Shown: positions 8,449-16,991, numbered from the stretch's first letter. The stretch is 26,500 nt of DNA from CAJBLF01 sp964495905 (GCA_964495905.1 CAZBWN010000050.1:1-26500); one strand, 5' to 3'. The notes: generated by a model not told the origin, from the sequence alone. A program made the numbers and translations.

Positions 8449-8673
8449 ATGAAAAAATTACTAACTCTTGCATCTCTAGCAGCTACTGTTGTTCTTTTCG
8501 CTGGTTGTTTGAATAAACCTACAGAAACTGATGACACAACAACTCCAACTGTAGAAACAACTGTAACAACTGAAGAAGTTGTACCTGCTGTTGAAGAAGT
8601 GACTCCAACTGTAGACACTACTGTAACAACTGAAACTACTGTAACAACTGATACTGGAGCTACAGCAGAATAA
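8449..8673 (+). CDS. Small Thr/Val-rich lipoprotein (74 aa)
   Basis: A lipoprotein signal peptide (MKKLLTLASLAATVVLFAGC, Cys at residue 20) followed by about 54 residues made almost only of Thr, Val, Glu, Pro and Asp. VETTVTTEEVVP, VDTTVTTETT and VTTDTG are imperfect copies of one word. No folded domain is apparent; it could be an acidic, extended surface spacer or a small secreted antigen-like peptide. The start is the ATG before the signal peptide, not an upstream in-frame ATG that precedes the promoter. Monocistronic, with its own promoter and terminator. No UGA. Confidence 0.75.
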   Translation: MKKLLTLASLAATVVLFAGCLNKPTETDDTTTPTVETTVTTEEVVPAVEEVTPTVDTTVTTETTVTTDTGATAE

Positions 8674-8711
8674 TTCCTTATAGATAGGTTGAAATCCTCT
8701 ATAAAACAATT

Positions 8712-8741
8712 AAAAGGAGAACCATAAGGTTCTCCTTTTTT
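8712..8741 (+). terminator. Terminator after small lipoprotein
   Basis: AAAAGGAGAACC-ATAA-GGTTCTCCTTTT, perfect 12-bp stem with T tail. Confidence 0.85.
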
Positions 8742-8759
8742 TAATCTCTTTTTCAAAAT

Positions 8760-9443
8760 ATGCGTTTAATAACATATGTACAGACACGCCACCAGATTTC
8801 TAGAAGGAACTTTGTCTCCTTCGTCAAAGAATGATATGTCGCTATCAATGGTAAACCTATCAGTTCCTATACCCAAGAGGTGGAAACAGGTGATAAGCTC
8901 AAAATCAAAGCACCTAATTTTAAGATAGAAGAAGTCATCCAAGAGGTCCAGAAATCATCAACACTTATCTTGCTCAATAAACCTCTTGGATACGTAGCTT
9001 CCAAAGCTGACCTTCACAATAAGACCATCTATGAGATATTACCCCCGGAATATATCAACTACTATTATATCTGAAGGTTGGACAAAAATTCTCATGGATT
9101 ACTTCTCTTGACTGATGATCCCGCTTTGGTCAATGAATTTGAACACCCAAAATTCGCCATAGAAAAGGAATATATAGTAGAACTTGATCAGGAATTGGAT
9201 GTCAAAGATATCCAGAGAGCTCTTTCCGGAGTCAAAGATGAGGATGAAATCCTCAGAGCCATCAAAATCACCAAAGACAAGAAAAAATACCATTATGCGG
9301 TCATCCTCAATGAATGAAAAAAAAGACACCTCCGCAGGATGTTCAAAGCTATCGGATACCGCGTCATGGATCTTGAAAGAGTTCGTGAAGGGAAATATAC
9401 GTTAGGGGATTTGAAAATAGGTGAGTGGAAGGTTATTTCGTAG
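8760..9443 (+). CDS. RsuA/RluB-family pseudouridine synthase (227 aa)
   Basis: Isomerises uridine to pseudouridine in rRNA. An N-terminal S4 RNA-binding domain (ISRRNFVSFVKEGYVAINGK, about residues 13-32) is followed by the catalytic domain. The catalytic motif GRLDKNSHGLLLLTDD (about residues 106-121) carries the nucleophile Asp and normally starts G-R-L-D, so the UGA at 9072 is read as glycine, which is strong evidence for code 25. HLRRMFKAIGYRVMDLERVREG (two halves of up to 20 residues near 191-212) is the usual C-terminal RRM/basic motif. The length fits the family. The target base (16S U516 or a 23S site) cannot be told. It starts 17 bp after the preceding terminator region and its stop lies in a palindromic element. 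Confidence 0.9.
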
Positions 9444-9498
9444 AGATAATTCGTGAATTATCTCACAAGAAAACCAATTCATGAATTGATTCTACGAA
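9437..9498. repeat. Three-way palindromic element overlapping stop codon
   Basis: Outer stem TTCGTAGA / TCTACGAA encloses two perfect hairpins, GAGATAATTC-GT-GAATTATCTC (9443-9464) and CAATTCA-TGAATTG (9475-9488). The UAG of the pseudouridine synthase gene is part of the outer stem. Confidence 0.75.
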
Positions 9499-9502
9499 TA
9501 AA

Positions 9503-9530
9503 AAAAATCGAGCTAATACAGCTCGATTAC
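9503..9530 (-). terminator. Terminator for the 9548 gene
   Basis: ATCGAGCT-GTATT-AGCTCGAT followed by eight T on the minus strand. Confidence 0.8.
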
Positions 9531-9547
9531 CAAGAGATACCTTGGGA

Positions 9548-9970
9548 TTATTTTGGAACGAATTCTACAAATTCTTTTGTATCGTCATTCCATTCATAGA
9601 GATGATAATCACCTTTTTTATATTTCCACTTTTTGACAACAACGATTTTTGTAGAGATCTCTTCCCAGAGATTATTTACCCCTTCACGGAAATTTCTTCC
9701 CCGTATCCATCCTGTTTGGTCGACTAATGATTTTTGTACAGTATAATTATTTATTTCATCATTTTTTTTTATTAGACCAAATTCAATTCCGACAGACCAT
9801 TTGATATTGAGTATGATTTCTGGGGTTTTTTCGTCTTTTTCGTGAGTAAAACTCATAACGATGATTTTTCGTGGCTCTGATGTTTCATGTGAACCAAGCT
9901 CAAATAATTGTTCAAGATATCCCGATTTTTGTTGGAGTTGTAGCCCCATGTTTACATAAGGTGTTTTCAT
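9548..9970 (-). CDS. Hypothetical protein (140 aa)
   Basis: Not recognised. A soluble protein with alternating hydrophobic strands (KIIVMSFTHEKDEK; IILNIKWSVGIEFGL) and a C-terminal aromatic/charged section (WKYKKGDYHLYEWNDDTKEF, about residues 113-132). It looks like one compact beta-rich domain. The start at 9970 has the typical A-rich leader (CTAAAAACAAAAAAAAAT); an in-frame ATG 66 bp further upstream lies inside the mazG-like gene and is less likely. About ten Gly codons, none UGA. It ends in UAA before a strong terminator. It is last in line after mazG-like (40 bp gap), but the leader suggests its own transcription. Confidence 0.6.
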   Translation of the reverse strand: MKTPYVNMGLQLQQKSGYLEQLFELGSHETSEPRKIIVMSFTHEKDEKTPEIILNIKWSVGIEFGLIKKNDEINNYTVQKSLVDQTGWIRGRNFREGVNNLWEEISTKIVVVKKWKYKKGDYHLYEWNDDTKEFVEFVPK

Positions 9971-10010
9971 ATTTTTTTTTGTTTTTAGGTTTGTTGTATA
10001 TGTGAGATTT

Positions 10011-10328
10011 TTATTTTTCTTCTTTTTTATAGTCATTTTTCGCTCTTCCTTGATTCTTTTCCATCATCAGATTGAAACATTCTTCTAGCGATATATTGTT
10101 CTTATTGGCTAAGCAGACCAAGGCAAAAAGTTCATCGCCGATTTCTGTCTTGAATGCTTTCAGATTCTCTTTCGTAGGTGTTTTTTCATAATCTAGCAAA
10201 GCTTCTTCTATCTCTTTTTCTTCTTCTATCATTTTTTCAAAAATCTTTTTATCAGGAAAATATCCATGAGGATGCTGAAGGACTCGTTGATCTACTTTTC
10301 TTTGCGCTCAATCGAATGTGAGTTTCAT
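10011..10328 (-). CDS. MazG-like nucleotide pyrophosphohydrolase (105 aa)
   Basis: All-alpha NTP pyrophosphatases of the MazG/dCTPase type cleave (d)NTP to NMP plus pyrophosphate, removing aberrant or excess nucleotides. Visible: the two metal-binding acidic clusters EEEKEIEEAL (about residues 34-43) and EIGDELFALVCLAN (about 62-75), the EExxE and ExxD pattern of the family. About 105 aa is the usual single-domain length. One UGA is read as Gly (residue 7). The start ATG at 10328 gives the normal N-terminal segment with a basic helix. It begins 23 bp after the upstream gene, so it is in the mutS-led run. The substrate is not clear. Confidence 0.75.
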
Positions 10329-10351
10329 GATGATGGTGTAGCAAGTAAAAT

Positions 10352-11137
10352 TTATTTCAGATCTTTTTCGTAGATATTGATTTCAGAATAATCGTGTGTT
10401 GCTTCTACTCTGTGATTTCATATGGAACTTCGAGTTTTCCATACTCATTTTCCATTGTTTATTTTGACTCTTATCCATCTATTATGATGGATTCATCATC
10501 TGGCATAGAGAAAAGCATTGATACGTTGTTGCTCATCTATGTCCAGTGATTGTATCTGGTCTAGGTAGAGATAAAGATATTTTTGGTCCTCTTGTTCCAT
10601 AAGCTTACCAAGCCCATCAAAAGTGATAGCGCTTTCAACATCTAAAAGTATTTTTTTGTATTCATCAGTAGTGTTCGCTTCTAAGAATTTTTTGAAGAAT
10701 TTTGTATATTGGCTCAATATTTCTTCCATATCTGGTGTCTTGCCTTGTATATACTCATTTCGATCCTTTCTGCTGGGTGTGACTATGCTATGATTTCAGA
10801 TTGCTTGAGTTATAGCAGTATTCTTATCCATTGCTTTTGAATGCTTGATATATTCTTTTAAAATAAAGAACATGATATCATCTTCTCACCTTTCTGAACA
10901 ATCGATGTAGACGATAGGTGTTTTTTTCTCTAAAGTCTCTATGAGTGCATGTTTATATCCTAATTGCATGCGTTGCGAAACCGTATTTTCCAGTTTGGTG
11001 AGGTTATCAGGATTTCGTTCCTGTTTCGTAAATGTGATAAATCCATCTTCATCTTTCAGATGTTTATATCCCGGATTGATCATAGTACATTGTTGTTCTT
11101 GAAGATACATATCTATAAATAAATCATTTTTTTTCAT
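10352..11137 (-). CDS. Hypothetical protein in mutS run (261 aa)
   Basis: Not recognised. Soluble, mostly helical in the middle (EEILSQYTKFFKKFLEANTT; ILLDVESAITFDGLGKLM) with a more beta-like N-terminus containing a Cys-Asp strand (PIVYIDCSERGEDD, about residues 79-92) and a basic C-terminus (VKINNGKGVWKTRSS). No motif allows a function. In-frame UGA codons are read as Gly, including two adjacent near residue 215. The C-terminus ends EKDLK-UAA, and the DNA around stop and spacer is shared with the prmC-like gene and mutS (see findings). Starts 46 bp after the gene upstream. Confidence 0.65.
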
Positions 11138-11183
11138 ATGGCGGAATTATGTGTAAAAATTTATTCTAAATTATATTTGGACT

Positions 11184-11495
11184 TTATCTAAAGAGAACTG
11201 TGTTATGTAAAAGTTCTACAGAAAGAGAAGTTCATATTCTATCAATACACGCTCTTCCATTGGGATTTTTACAGATATCAAGGAAAAGCTCGAATAATTG
11301 ATTAGAAATATTGATTCATAAAATTTTTGTTTGATTGCCAACGTCCCATAAGGGTTCAGGGACGATATATGCATCATCTATTTTTATAGAAGTATTGTTT
11401 TCTTGGAGTTCTTTTTTCTCTTTCAAATGTTGAATGTTTTGATCGTTTAGTTTTACATAGATTTGTCAGAATTGCCCATCGTAAGAGATTTCCAT
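11184..11495 (-). CDS. Hypothetical protein after prmC-like gene (103 aa)
   Basis: Not recognised. Short soluble protein with a beta-strand start (MEISYDGQFGQIYVKLNDQ) and a helical middle (QNIQHLKEKKELQENN). Three UGA codons are read as Gly. ATG at 11495 lies 24 bp after the stop of the prmC-like gene; no Shine-Dalgarno, but ATCATG at the start matches the spacing at the next gene. Its position in the mutS run suggests co-transcription, not a shared function. Confidence 0.6.
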
Positions 11496-11519
11496 GATAA
11501 AGGAATAATGAACTAAAAT

Positions 11520-12521
11520 TTATTTCAGGTCGTCCTTGATCTTGCTCTTCATCTGAACAAATCTCTCTTTCCCAAAACAGTCTGGCAGTAATTCTACAGA
11601 AAATCAAGGAAAATAGTCTTTGCAAAGATTGAATAATTGCGAAATGTTTTTTGATCATCATTCAAATACTATTCACGAGATGTTTTGTAAAAATTCGCTT
11701 TTGGAGAGTCAAATAATATATTCTCTATATGTATCCAAACCATCTTTTCCTCATCATAATAGTGCTGGCAAAGGTTCTTTTTTGACTCGATCAGGATAAT
11801 TTTTGTAATCTTGTTGAGTTCCATAAGGCAAATTTGCAGTAATGATTATGTGCTTGTTAGGCAATATATCTCTTTGTATCAAATCTTTTTCTATTTCTGC
11901 TCGGGTGGATATTCAATAAGGTTGTTGTTCAAAATCATGTCAATGGATTTCTATTGTGTATTTTAAATCATATCCCAGTGCCATATCAAGCTTTTTTTCT
12001 TTATCTTGTTGAGAGATGAATAAAGGAATAGCTCAGGTTCAGGTTCATATATCTATAAGGGTAGTATTTGGAGTCAGAAGATTTTCAATGACATATTTGG
12101 AAAGAGATAATGTTTTGATTCTCGGCAAGAGCTGTCATTTTATCTGTAGAACATGATCGCCTATATTCATTTTGCCATTGGTGATTTCCAAAGGAGGCTC
12201 TCGTTCTATATATTTTGGCATAGAAGATCATAAATAATTTCATGCATTACATCTTGTATAATGTGATGATTCGGGATCATAATACTCACCTGTCATCTGT
12301 AAATGTCAGATGAAATCTGAATTTTTGCATCAACTTTTTCTATAGAGATTAGCTAGTTCATAGTGTAGGCTACTTACAAGAGATGGATTATGTCGGAATT
12401 TTGGTGATTGAAGTATTTCTCGCAAGTGTGCTGAATATATTCACAAAACACTTAACAATTCTTGCACTGCAGGATTGTCTATGTTAGTATATAATATATC
12501 GTGTGAATTATCTGTGTGCAT
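11520..12521 (-). CDS. PrmC/HemK-like N5-glutamine methyltransferase, divergent (333 aa)
   Basis: PrmC methylates the Gln of the GGQ motif in class I release factors. Seen: motif I TLIDIGTGTGAIPLFIS (about residues 154-170), whose three glycines are all UGA codons; a motif IV NLPY (230-233) where PrmC normally has NPPY; PALLGGGKDGLDTYREYI (about 250-267), matching the PrmC GGxDGL signature; and a C-terminal LLPDCFGKERFVQMK like the PrmC end. Length 333 aa is longer than E. coli PrmC (277), due to an N-terminal helical domain. The Pro-to-Leu change in NPPY and the unusual middle (PYGISTRAE) make the substrate less sure; another N-methyltransferase is possible. Position directly after mutS is not typical of prmC. 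Confidence 0.75.
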
Positions 12522-12545
12522 ACAATTAAAAATATATAAATAATA

Positions 12546-15248
12546 TTATTTCAGATCGTCTTTGATCTTGTTCAAAAGCTGTAATGCTTGGAGGGGAGTG
12601 ATGTTATTTAAATCATAATTTTCAAGTAAGGACTTGATTTTTACATAGGCGAGAGCATGTTCGGAATTGGGTAAAAGGTCGAAGGTGGAAGGTAGCAGGT
12701 TGTTATTCTGTTTCTTGTTCCCTGTGTCCTGCTCCTGTTCTAAATTATTTAGATGCACTTTTGCCTGTTCGACAATTTTAGTGGGTATTCCTGCGAGTTT
12801 TGCTACGTCAAGACCGTAACTTTTGCTTGCTCAGCCTCTGACGATCTTTTTCATAAAGATGACTTCTTTTTCCGTTTCATAGACGCTTACAGAAAAATTC
12901 TTCACGCCAGGTAAACTTTCTTCCAGCTGGATCAGTTCATGATAATGTGTTGCAATCAATGTCTTCGCTCCGATATTCGTCACAAGATATTCTAGGATCG
13001 CTTTTGTGAGTGCAAGGCCGTCATACGTAGCGGTTCAGCGTCCGAGTTCATCGAAGATGATGAATGATTTTTTGCTGGAATTGTTCAAGATATTTGCGAC
13101 TTCGATCATCTCAGTCATGAAAGTGGATTGATTTTTTGCGATAATGTCTCCGCTGCCGATACGTGCAAAAATTGCATCAACCATCCCAAGCTTGCACGCT
13201 TTCGCAGGCACGAACAATCCGCAATGCGCCATCAGGACAATCAAAGCGTTCTGTCTCAGATAGGTCGACTTACCTCACATATTGGGTCATGTGATGATAT
13301 GCAAGAATCATAAATCCTCTTTCATTCATTGTTCATTATTCATTATTCATTTTTCATTGAGACGTAAGTCGTTGGGTATGAATTGCTGATCGAGCGGAAG
13401 ATATTTTTCTATCACGGGATGTCTTCATTCAATAATAGTTAAGGTATTGTCTGCGACGAATTCAGGCTTTACAAAATGTTTCTCTTTTGCTAGCAATGCT
13501 TGTGAGACAAAAATATCCAACCATGCTATGTATTCAGAAAATTGATGCAGCTCTTGTGTTCATCACAATATTTTTTGTTGTGCTTGTTTGAGTAATTCAA
13601 ACTCTAACGCACGGAGATCATCTTTTGCTTTTAAAATGCTTACTTCTAGATTCTCTAGATACGGAGAGGAATATCTCTGTCCTCACGTCAACGTATTTTT
13701 ACGCACGATCTTAAATTTTTCATTATTCATTGTTCATTCTTCATTAATTTTTGAAAGCTTGCTTTCAAAAATTTCTATGTCTTTATTTGTCACTTCTAGA
13801 AAATATCATTGATTCAAAATGAATTTCACTTTGACGTTCGGTATCCCTGCGACTTGTGCTAATTCTTGTTGATACTGCATGAGAAGCTCATCGCTATGAT
13901 AAGCAATTTTTCTCAGTTCGTCTATTTTATCTTGATATCCATCACGGATGAAATCCATGGTATCGGTGTATTCTTCATCGTTCTTAAACATCTGTTCGAG
14001 ATGACTGTAGAGATGTTGGAGATATCATTGCGTAGTTTCACTAAGTCACAAGTGCCTCAATTCATCAAGCAAAAATTTATTTTCAAAAAATATCCTCAAA
14101 GTCGCTCTGAGCTTGATGAAGGTATTTGGCAATAGTTTTTTGTACAGGATGATACTTACGAGTTTAGGGATATCGCGTACATGGCTCAATAACTGGTGAA
14201 TATATTTGCTTCTCCATTCAGTATATATGTTTCCATCTTTCAATCGTTCCATGTTTCCATTGTTGAGATAGCGTTCTATAGTATCAAGTCTCCAATTGAT
14301 CTGATTCAGATCCTTGATCGGATTGGTAATCAAGTGACGAAGAAGTCTTGATCCACCTGCAGTTTGCGTGGTGTCCAAGATATTGAGCAAGCTATATTTT
14401 TCACTGCCCTCATAAGTCGATGAGAGTATTTCCAGATTTTTGATCGTGACTTCATCCAGGATAAGATAGGTATCCTGACTATGAAAAGAGATTTTCGTGA
14501 TATTGGTCAGAAAATTTTTTTGGGTATGATTGAGATAGTAGAGGAGCAAGGTTATCGCGTTCAATCTTCAGTCCTCAATAGCTTTTCCATAACTTGCGCT
14601 TTGCTGCACCTGGGTAGTGGAAGCGAGAAATTTCTCTGGATCAGGTGGTAATTCTCGGAGTGAAATCAAGCATTTCAGATACTGTTGGATCGGAGCAGAG
14701 ACGATATCTTTTTCTGGAAAATTGATATCAAAGACAAGTTCCACTGGTCTCGTAGTGAGGATGAATTTCTGCATCTCAGCGACATCTGTGAAGCTTTTGG
14801 TCCGGTACTCACCGATGCTGAAATCGCCCCAAGCGATATGATAATTAGCTCCATGAGTATGAGGTAGGAAAGTGATTCCCATTGTATACATAAATTCTTT
14901 TTTGGATTCTTGGATATAGGTCCCTGGCGTGATGATGGAGACGACTTCTCTTTCCACGATTTTACCCGGCATCGGTTCAGAGGTCTGCTCAGCGATAGCT
15001 ATCTTGTAGCCATGAGCGATGAGTTTGGTGATATATTTATCCGCACTATGAAAGGGGATTCCTGCCATAGGGACGACATTTTCTGAATTCTTATTTTTGC
15101 TGGTGAGGACGATATCCAGGACTTTACTGCAGATCTTTGCATCCTCAAAAAACGTCTCATAAAAATCTCCCATGCGGAAAAACAAGATACAGTCAGCATG
15201 TTCTTTTTTGATATCTAGATATTGGATGATTGCAGGAGTAAAGGCCAT
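12546..15248 (-). CDS. mutS: DNA mismatch repair protein MutS (900 aa)
   Basis: MutS recognises mismatches and small loops and starts repair as an ATPase clamp. Seen in order: the mismatch-binding N-terminus with FYE (LFFRMGDFYETFFEDA, about residues 23-38), connector, core/lever domains, clamp (QRYSSPYLENLE), and the ATPase: Walker A GPNMGGKST (654-662), STFMTEM (about 703), Walker B IIFDELGRGTATYDG (731-744), and THYHE. At 900 aa it is slightly longer than usual (about 850). The frame contains many UGA codons, including the first Gly of Walker A. Extra residues coincide with four word repeats (see findings): near 330-345, 494-512, 631-645 and 833-860. Starts at the typical family N-terminus and ends in DDLK-UAA. 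Confidence 0.95.
12675..12745. repeat. In-gene phrase repeat (mutS C-terminus)
   Basis: On the minus strand GAACAGGAGCAGGACACAGG, then GAACAAGAAACAG, then CTTCCACCTTCGACC. The same words occur in pheT at 23400-23440 and 24696-24728. They encode a low-complexity linker (EQEQDTGNKKQNNN). Confidence 0.65.
13319..13360. repeat. In-gene GAATAAT repeat (mutS, before Walker A)
   Basis: GAAAAATGAATAATGAATAA, then TGAACAATGAATGAA on the minus strand, read in frame as an extra loop (NEKGIMNNEQGMKED) just before the Walker A strand. It is the same word family as the intergenic repeat at 4850-4880. Confidence 0.75.
13715..13773. repeat. In-gene hairpin plus GAATAAT repeat (mutS core)
   Basis: A perfect 13-bp stem AATTTTTGAAAGC / GCTTTCAAAAATT (13746-13773) next to GAAGAATGAACAATGAATAA (minus strand). 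It encodes extra residues (ESKLSKINEEGTMNNEKFK) where MutS homologues have a short loop. Confidence 0.7.
14222..14262. repeat. In-gene ATGGAAAC repeat (mutS)
   Basis: CAATGGAAACATGGAACGAT, then TGAAAGATGGAAAC on the minus strand, encoding NGNMERLKDGN in a lever-helix loop. The same word family (TTTCCATATTTCCATGCTTCC on plus, 20 or fewer bases at a time) occurs between mutS and the next gene at 15322-15352. Confidence 0.6.
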
Positions 15249-15398
15249 TTAACACAGAATTGAAAAGTTGAAAAAGGGAAAAATTGAAAGATTTTTTTTG
15301 TTTTGAGTATAGATTTTATTTTTCCATATTTCCATGCTTCCACATTTCCATTTTAGTTTTGTTTTTATATAAATTATTAGTGAAAAGTCAACAAATAA
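15249..15398. repeat. mutS upstream region with phrase repeats
   Basis: Bases 15257-15287 repeat GAAAAGTTGAAAAAGGGAAA and related words; 15322-15352 repeat TTCCATATTTCCATGCTTCC. No clear mutS promoter or Shine-Dalgarno was found and there is no gene. Confidence 0.5.
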
Positions 15399-15399
15399 A

Positions 15400-15430
15400 A
15401 AAAAGCGTCCCGATATATCGGGAACGCTAC
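15400..15430 (-). terminator. Terminator for the 15448 gene
   Basis: Minus strand GCGTTCCCGAT-AT-ATCGGGACGC followed by eight T. Confidence 0.8.
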
Positions 15431-15447
15431 TACATTGCATTCGAAAA

Positions 15448-15705
15448 TTATTCCATTTTTTTGAGTATACCTCCAATGATATGGGGTTCTCCTTTATCAT
15501 CGAAAATTTGTACAAGCTGCATATCATTACCATACTCTGCACAATAAAATGCAGCAATATCACGATTAGGAGTATCCTCACCGATGTGATAGGAAATGGA
15601 GTCAAGTATAACAATGGCTCTGAAATTTCCAGGAGTCGCTTTTTCGTTAGCTTTTGAATGACCCAACTCTCTGAGTTTGGTCTTTGTTGTTGTTTGTTCG
15701 TTCAT
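15448..15705 (-). CDS. Small hypothetical protein (85 aa)
   Basis: Not recognised. A polar N-terminus (MNEQTTTKTKLRELG) is followed by a compact region with strands FRAIVILDSISYHI and DMQLVQIFDD and a Gly-rich end (GEPHIIGGILKK). No membrane segment. Own promoter (15741-15768), an A-rich leader and a terminator make it monocistronic. Seven Gly codons, none UGA. Confidence 0.6.
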   Translation of the reverse strand: MNEQTTTKTKLRELGHSKANEKATPGNFRAIVILDSISYHIGEDTPNRDIAAFYCAEYGNDMQLVQIFDDKGEPHIIGGILKKME

Positions 15706-15740
15706 AATAGATATTTTTTGATTTATTATTTTTTTTTGTT

Positions 15741-15768
15741 TTTATATATAAAAGCACAAAAAAGTCAA
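15741..15768 (-). promoter_or_regulatory. Promoter for the 15448 gene
   Basis: TTGACT, 16-bp spacer, TATAAA on the minus strand, 36 bp before the ATG. Confidence 0.7.
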
Positions 15769-15771
15769 CAA

Positions 15772-15798
15772 AAAAAGAGCCCCGAAACGGATGCTCCC
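15772..15798 (-). terminator. Terminator for the 15815 gene
   Basis: Minus strand GAGC-ATCCGTTTCGGG-GCTC (inner CCG-TTT-CGG) followed by a T run. Confidence 0.7.
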
Positions 15799-15814
15799 TA
15801 ACTTCTGATTTTTA

Positions 15815-16117
15815 CTAATTAATTTTTAGTAGGAGTTTTAATGTCCTGAGATAGATCCCCATTTTCTTTAGATCGCTTTTTATTCTCGCTTTACTCGATA
15901 CCATGCCATCTGAGGGATTGTTGTAATGATCGACTAACCGTATGCCAAAGATGCCTTGCATGATGTGTAAGCGAGCCTTATTAGCAGGTGTAGGATAGAG
16001 AAATTCATCTCTTTTATTAGCAAGATAGAATTTATTTTTTTTGATATCACCTTGCATAACTTTGATCCAGCTATTGATCAATGATACATTGGTGCCTTTT
16101 ATTTGTAGATTTTCCAT
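15815..16117 (-). CDS. Small basic hypothetical protein (100 aa)
   Basis: Not recognised. Helix-rich and basic, with a conserved-looking middle (PANKARLHIMQGIFGIRLVDHYNN, at most 20 residues of it being PANKARLHIMQGIFGIRLVD) and a Lys-rich C-terminus (KSDLKKMGIYLRTLK). No membrane span. Two ATGs are possible; the inner one (16117) has a leader and promoter behind it, so it is chosen over the one at 16144. Seven Gly codons, none UGA. Stop UAG, then terminator. Confidence 0.55.
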   Translation of the reverse strand: MENLQIKGTNVSLINSWIKVMQGDIKKNKFYLANKRDEFLYPTPANKARLHIMQGIFGIRLVDHYNNPSDGMVSSKARIKSDLKKMGIYLRTLKLLLKIN

Positions 16118-16144
16118 GATAGTTTTTTTTATGTTTATATCCAA

Positions 16145-16172
16145 AACATATATATTTATGATAAAAAGTCAA
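16145..16172 (-). promoter_or_regulatory. Promoter for the 15815 gene
   Basis: TTGACT, 16-bp spacer, TATGTT on the minus strand. Confidence 0.5.
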
Positions 16173-16189
16173 GAAATAAAAAATTAGCA

Positions 16190-16478
16190 ATTATTTTAGA
16201 AAAGTGAAACGGAATCGTAAATGAAGAAGCAGTCAATGCTTTTTTGGTTCTTTATAAGATGTCCGAGCCGGGTACATTCTAAAAAAGCAAACTAAATGGT
16301 GTGGCGAGTTTTATAAAGAACTAGACCTTTTGCATACTGGCGCCTGTCCCGCAAGGCGGGAGGTCAATGCCAAAAGTATGTCTCCGAAGGAAAAAAAATA
16401 TGTTTTTGAAAAAAGAAAAATTGGATTGCTTCGTTCCTCGCAATGACAAATAATTTTTTAAAATCGAAAAAAAATTAA
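16190..16478. repeat. Decayed repeat copy 2 with inserted hairpin
   Basis: Bases 16304-16392 repeat 27-100; translation of 16279-16338 gives LKKQTKWCGEFYKELDLLHT, like LKKQAARCSEFYKELDLLHT at the window start. At 16339-16361 a 23-nt GC-rich hairpin (TCCCGC-AAG-GCGGGA) replaces the 4 nt TTTG of copy 1 and shifts the frame. Bases 16425-16450 (ATTGCTTCGTTCCTCGCAAT, then GAC) are another dispersed element. There is no intact gene in this 289-nt stretch. Confidence 0.65.
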
Positions 16479-16479
16479 A

Positions 16480-16507
16480 AAAAAGCCCTCCGAAAACGGA
16501 GGCGCTT
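16480..16507 (-). terminator. Terminator for the 16531 gene
   Basis: Minus strand CCTCCG-TTTT-CGGAGG hairpin followed by GC and eight T. Confidence 0.8.
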
Positions 16508-16530
16508 GTCAGTGATAAGTTATTACTGAG

Positions 16531-16950
16531 TTATCCCATCATAACATACAAAGTAGCAAATAATTTTTTTGCTTTTGCGTTGTGCTGTTCGTAGTCTGCC
16601 ATGTTTTTGTTGGGCAGATCCTGATGTAACAAAGGAAGTAATTTCTCCTTCCAGATTTTTGCATCTTCTGGAGTGAATGCCCGGTAGTATTTTATACCCG
16701 GATGTTTTTTTACTTTATCGATGTATAAAGTTTTGCCACGGCATGCATCTGAATGAAGCTGTAAGATTCTTATGGGTTGTTTTATAAGATCTATAATAGT
16801 TTCACCTGTGATTACCATGACTCCCGTGAGAGTTCCTCTATGTACATTTATTGCATAAAAAGGATGTTCTTTATCGTCATCGGTTGCAACCATCATAAGA
16901 AATGGTGTTTTTGGAAGGTTTTTTGATTCAAAATAGTGTTTTGGTTTCAT
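16531..16950 (-). CDS. Hypothetical protein (139 aa)
   Basis: Not recognised. A soluble alpha/beta protein: strands FLMMVATDDD and FYAINVHRGTLTGVMVITGE (about residues 17-26, 31-50), then a helix (ETIIDLIKQPIRILQL) and a Lys-rich C-terminal half (YIDKVKKHPGIKYYRAF; KIWKEKLLPLLHQ). One Cys (SDACRGKT). Own promoter, A-rich leader and terminator, so monocistronic. About seven Gly codons, none UGA. The ATG at 16950 follows the leader directly. Confidence 0.6.
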   Translation of the reverse strand: MKPKHYFESKNLPKTPFLMMVATDDDKEHPFYAINVHRGTLTGVMVITGETIIDLIKQPIRILQLHSDACRGKTLYIDKVKKHPGIKYYRAFTPEDAKIWKEKLLPLLHQDLPNKNMADYEQHNAKAKKLFATLYVMMG

Positions 16951-16991
16951 GGTTTTAGATTTTTTTAGGTTATTTTTTTGTTTAAGTGAAT

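Noticed and set aside
8325..8756. Minus-strand frame opposite the small lipoprotein
   Set aside because: Mirror of the Thr-rich repeats; it has a clear lipoprotein gene, promoter and terminator on the plus strand.
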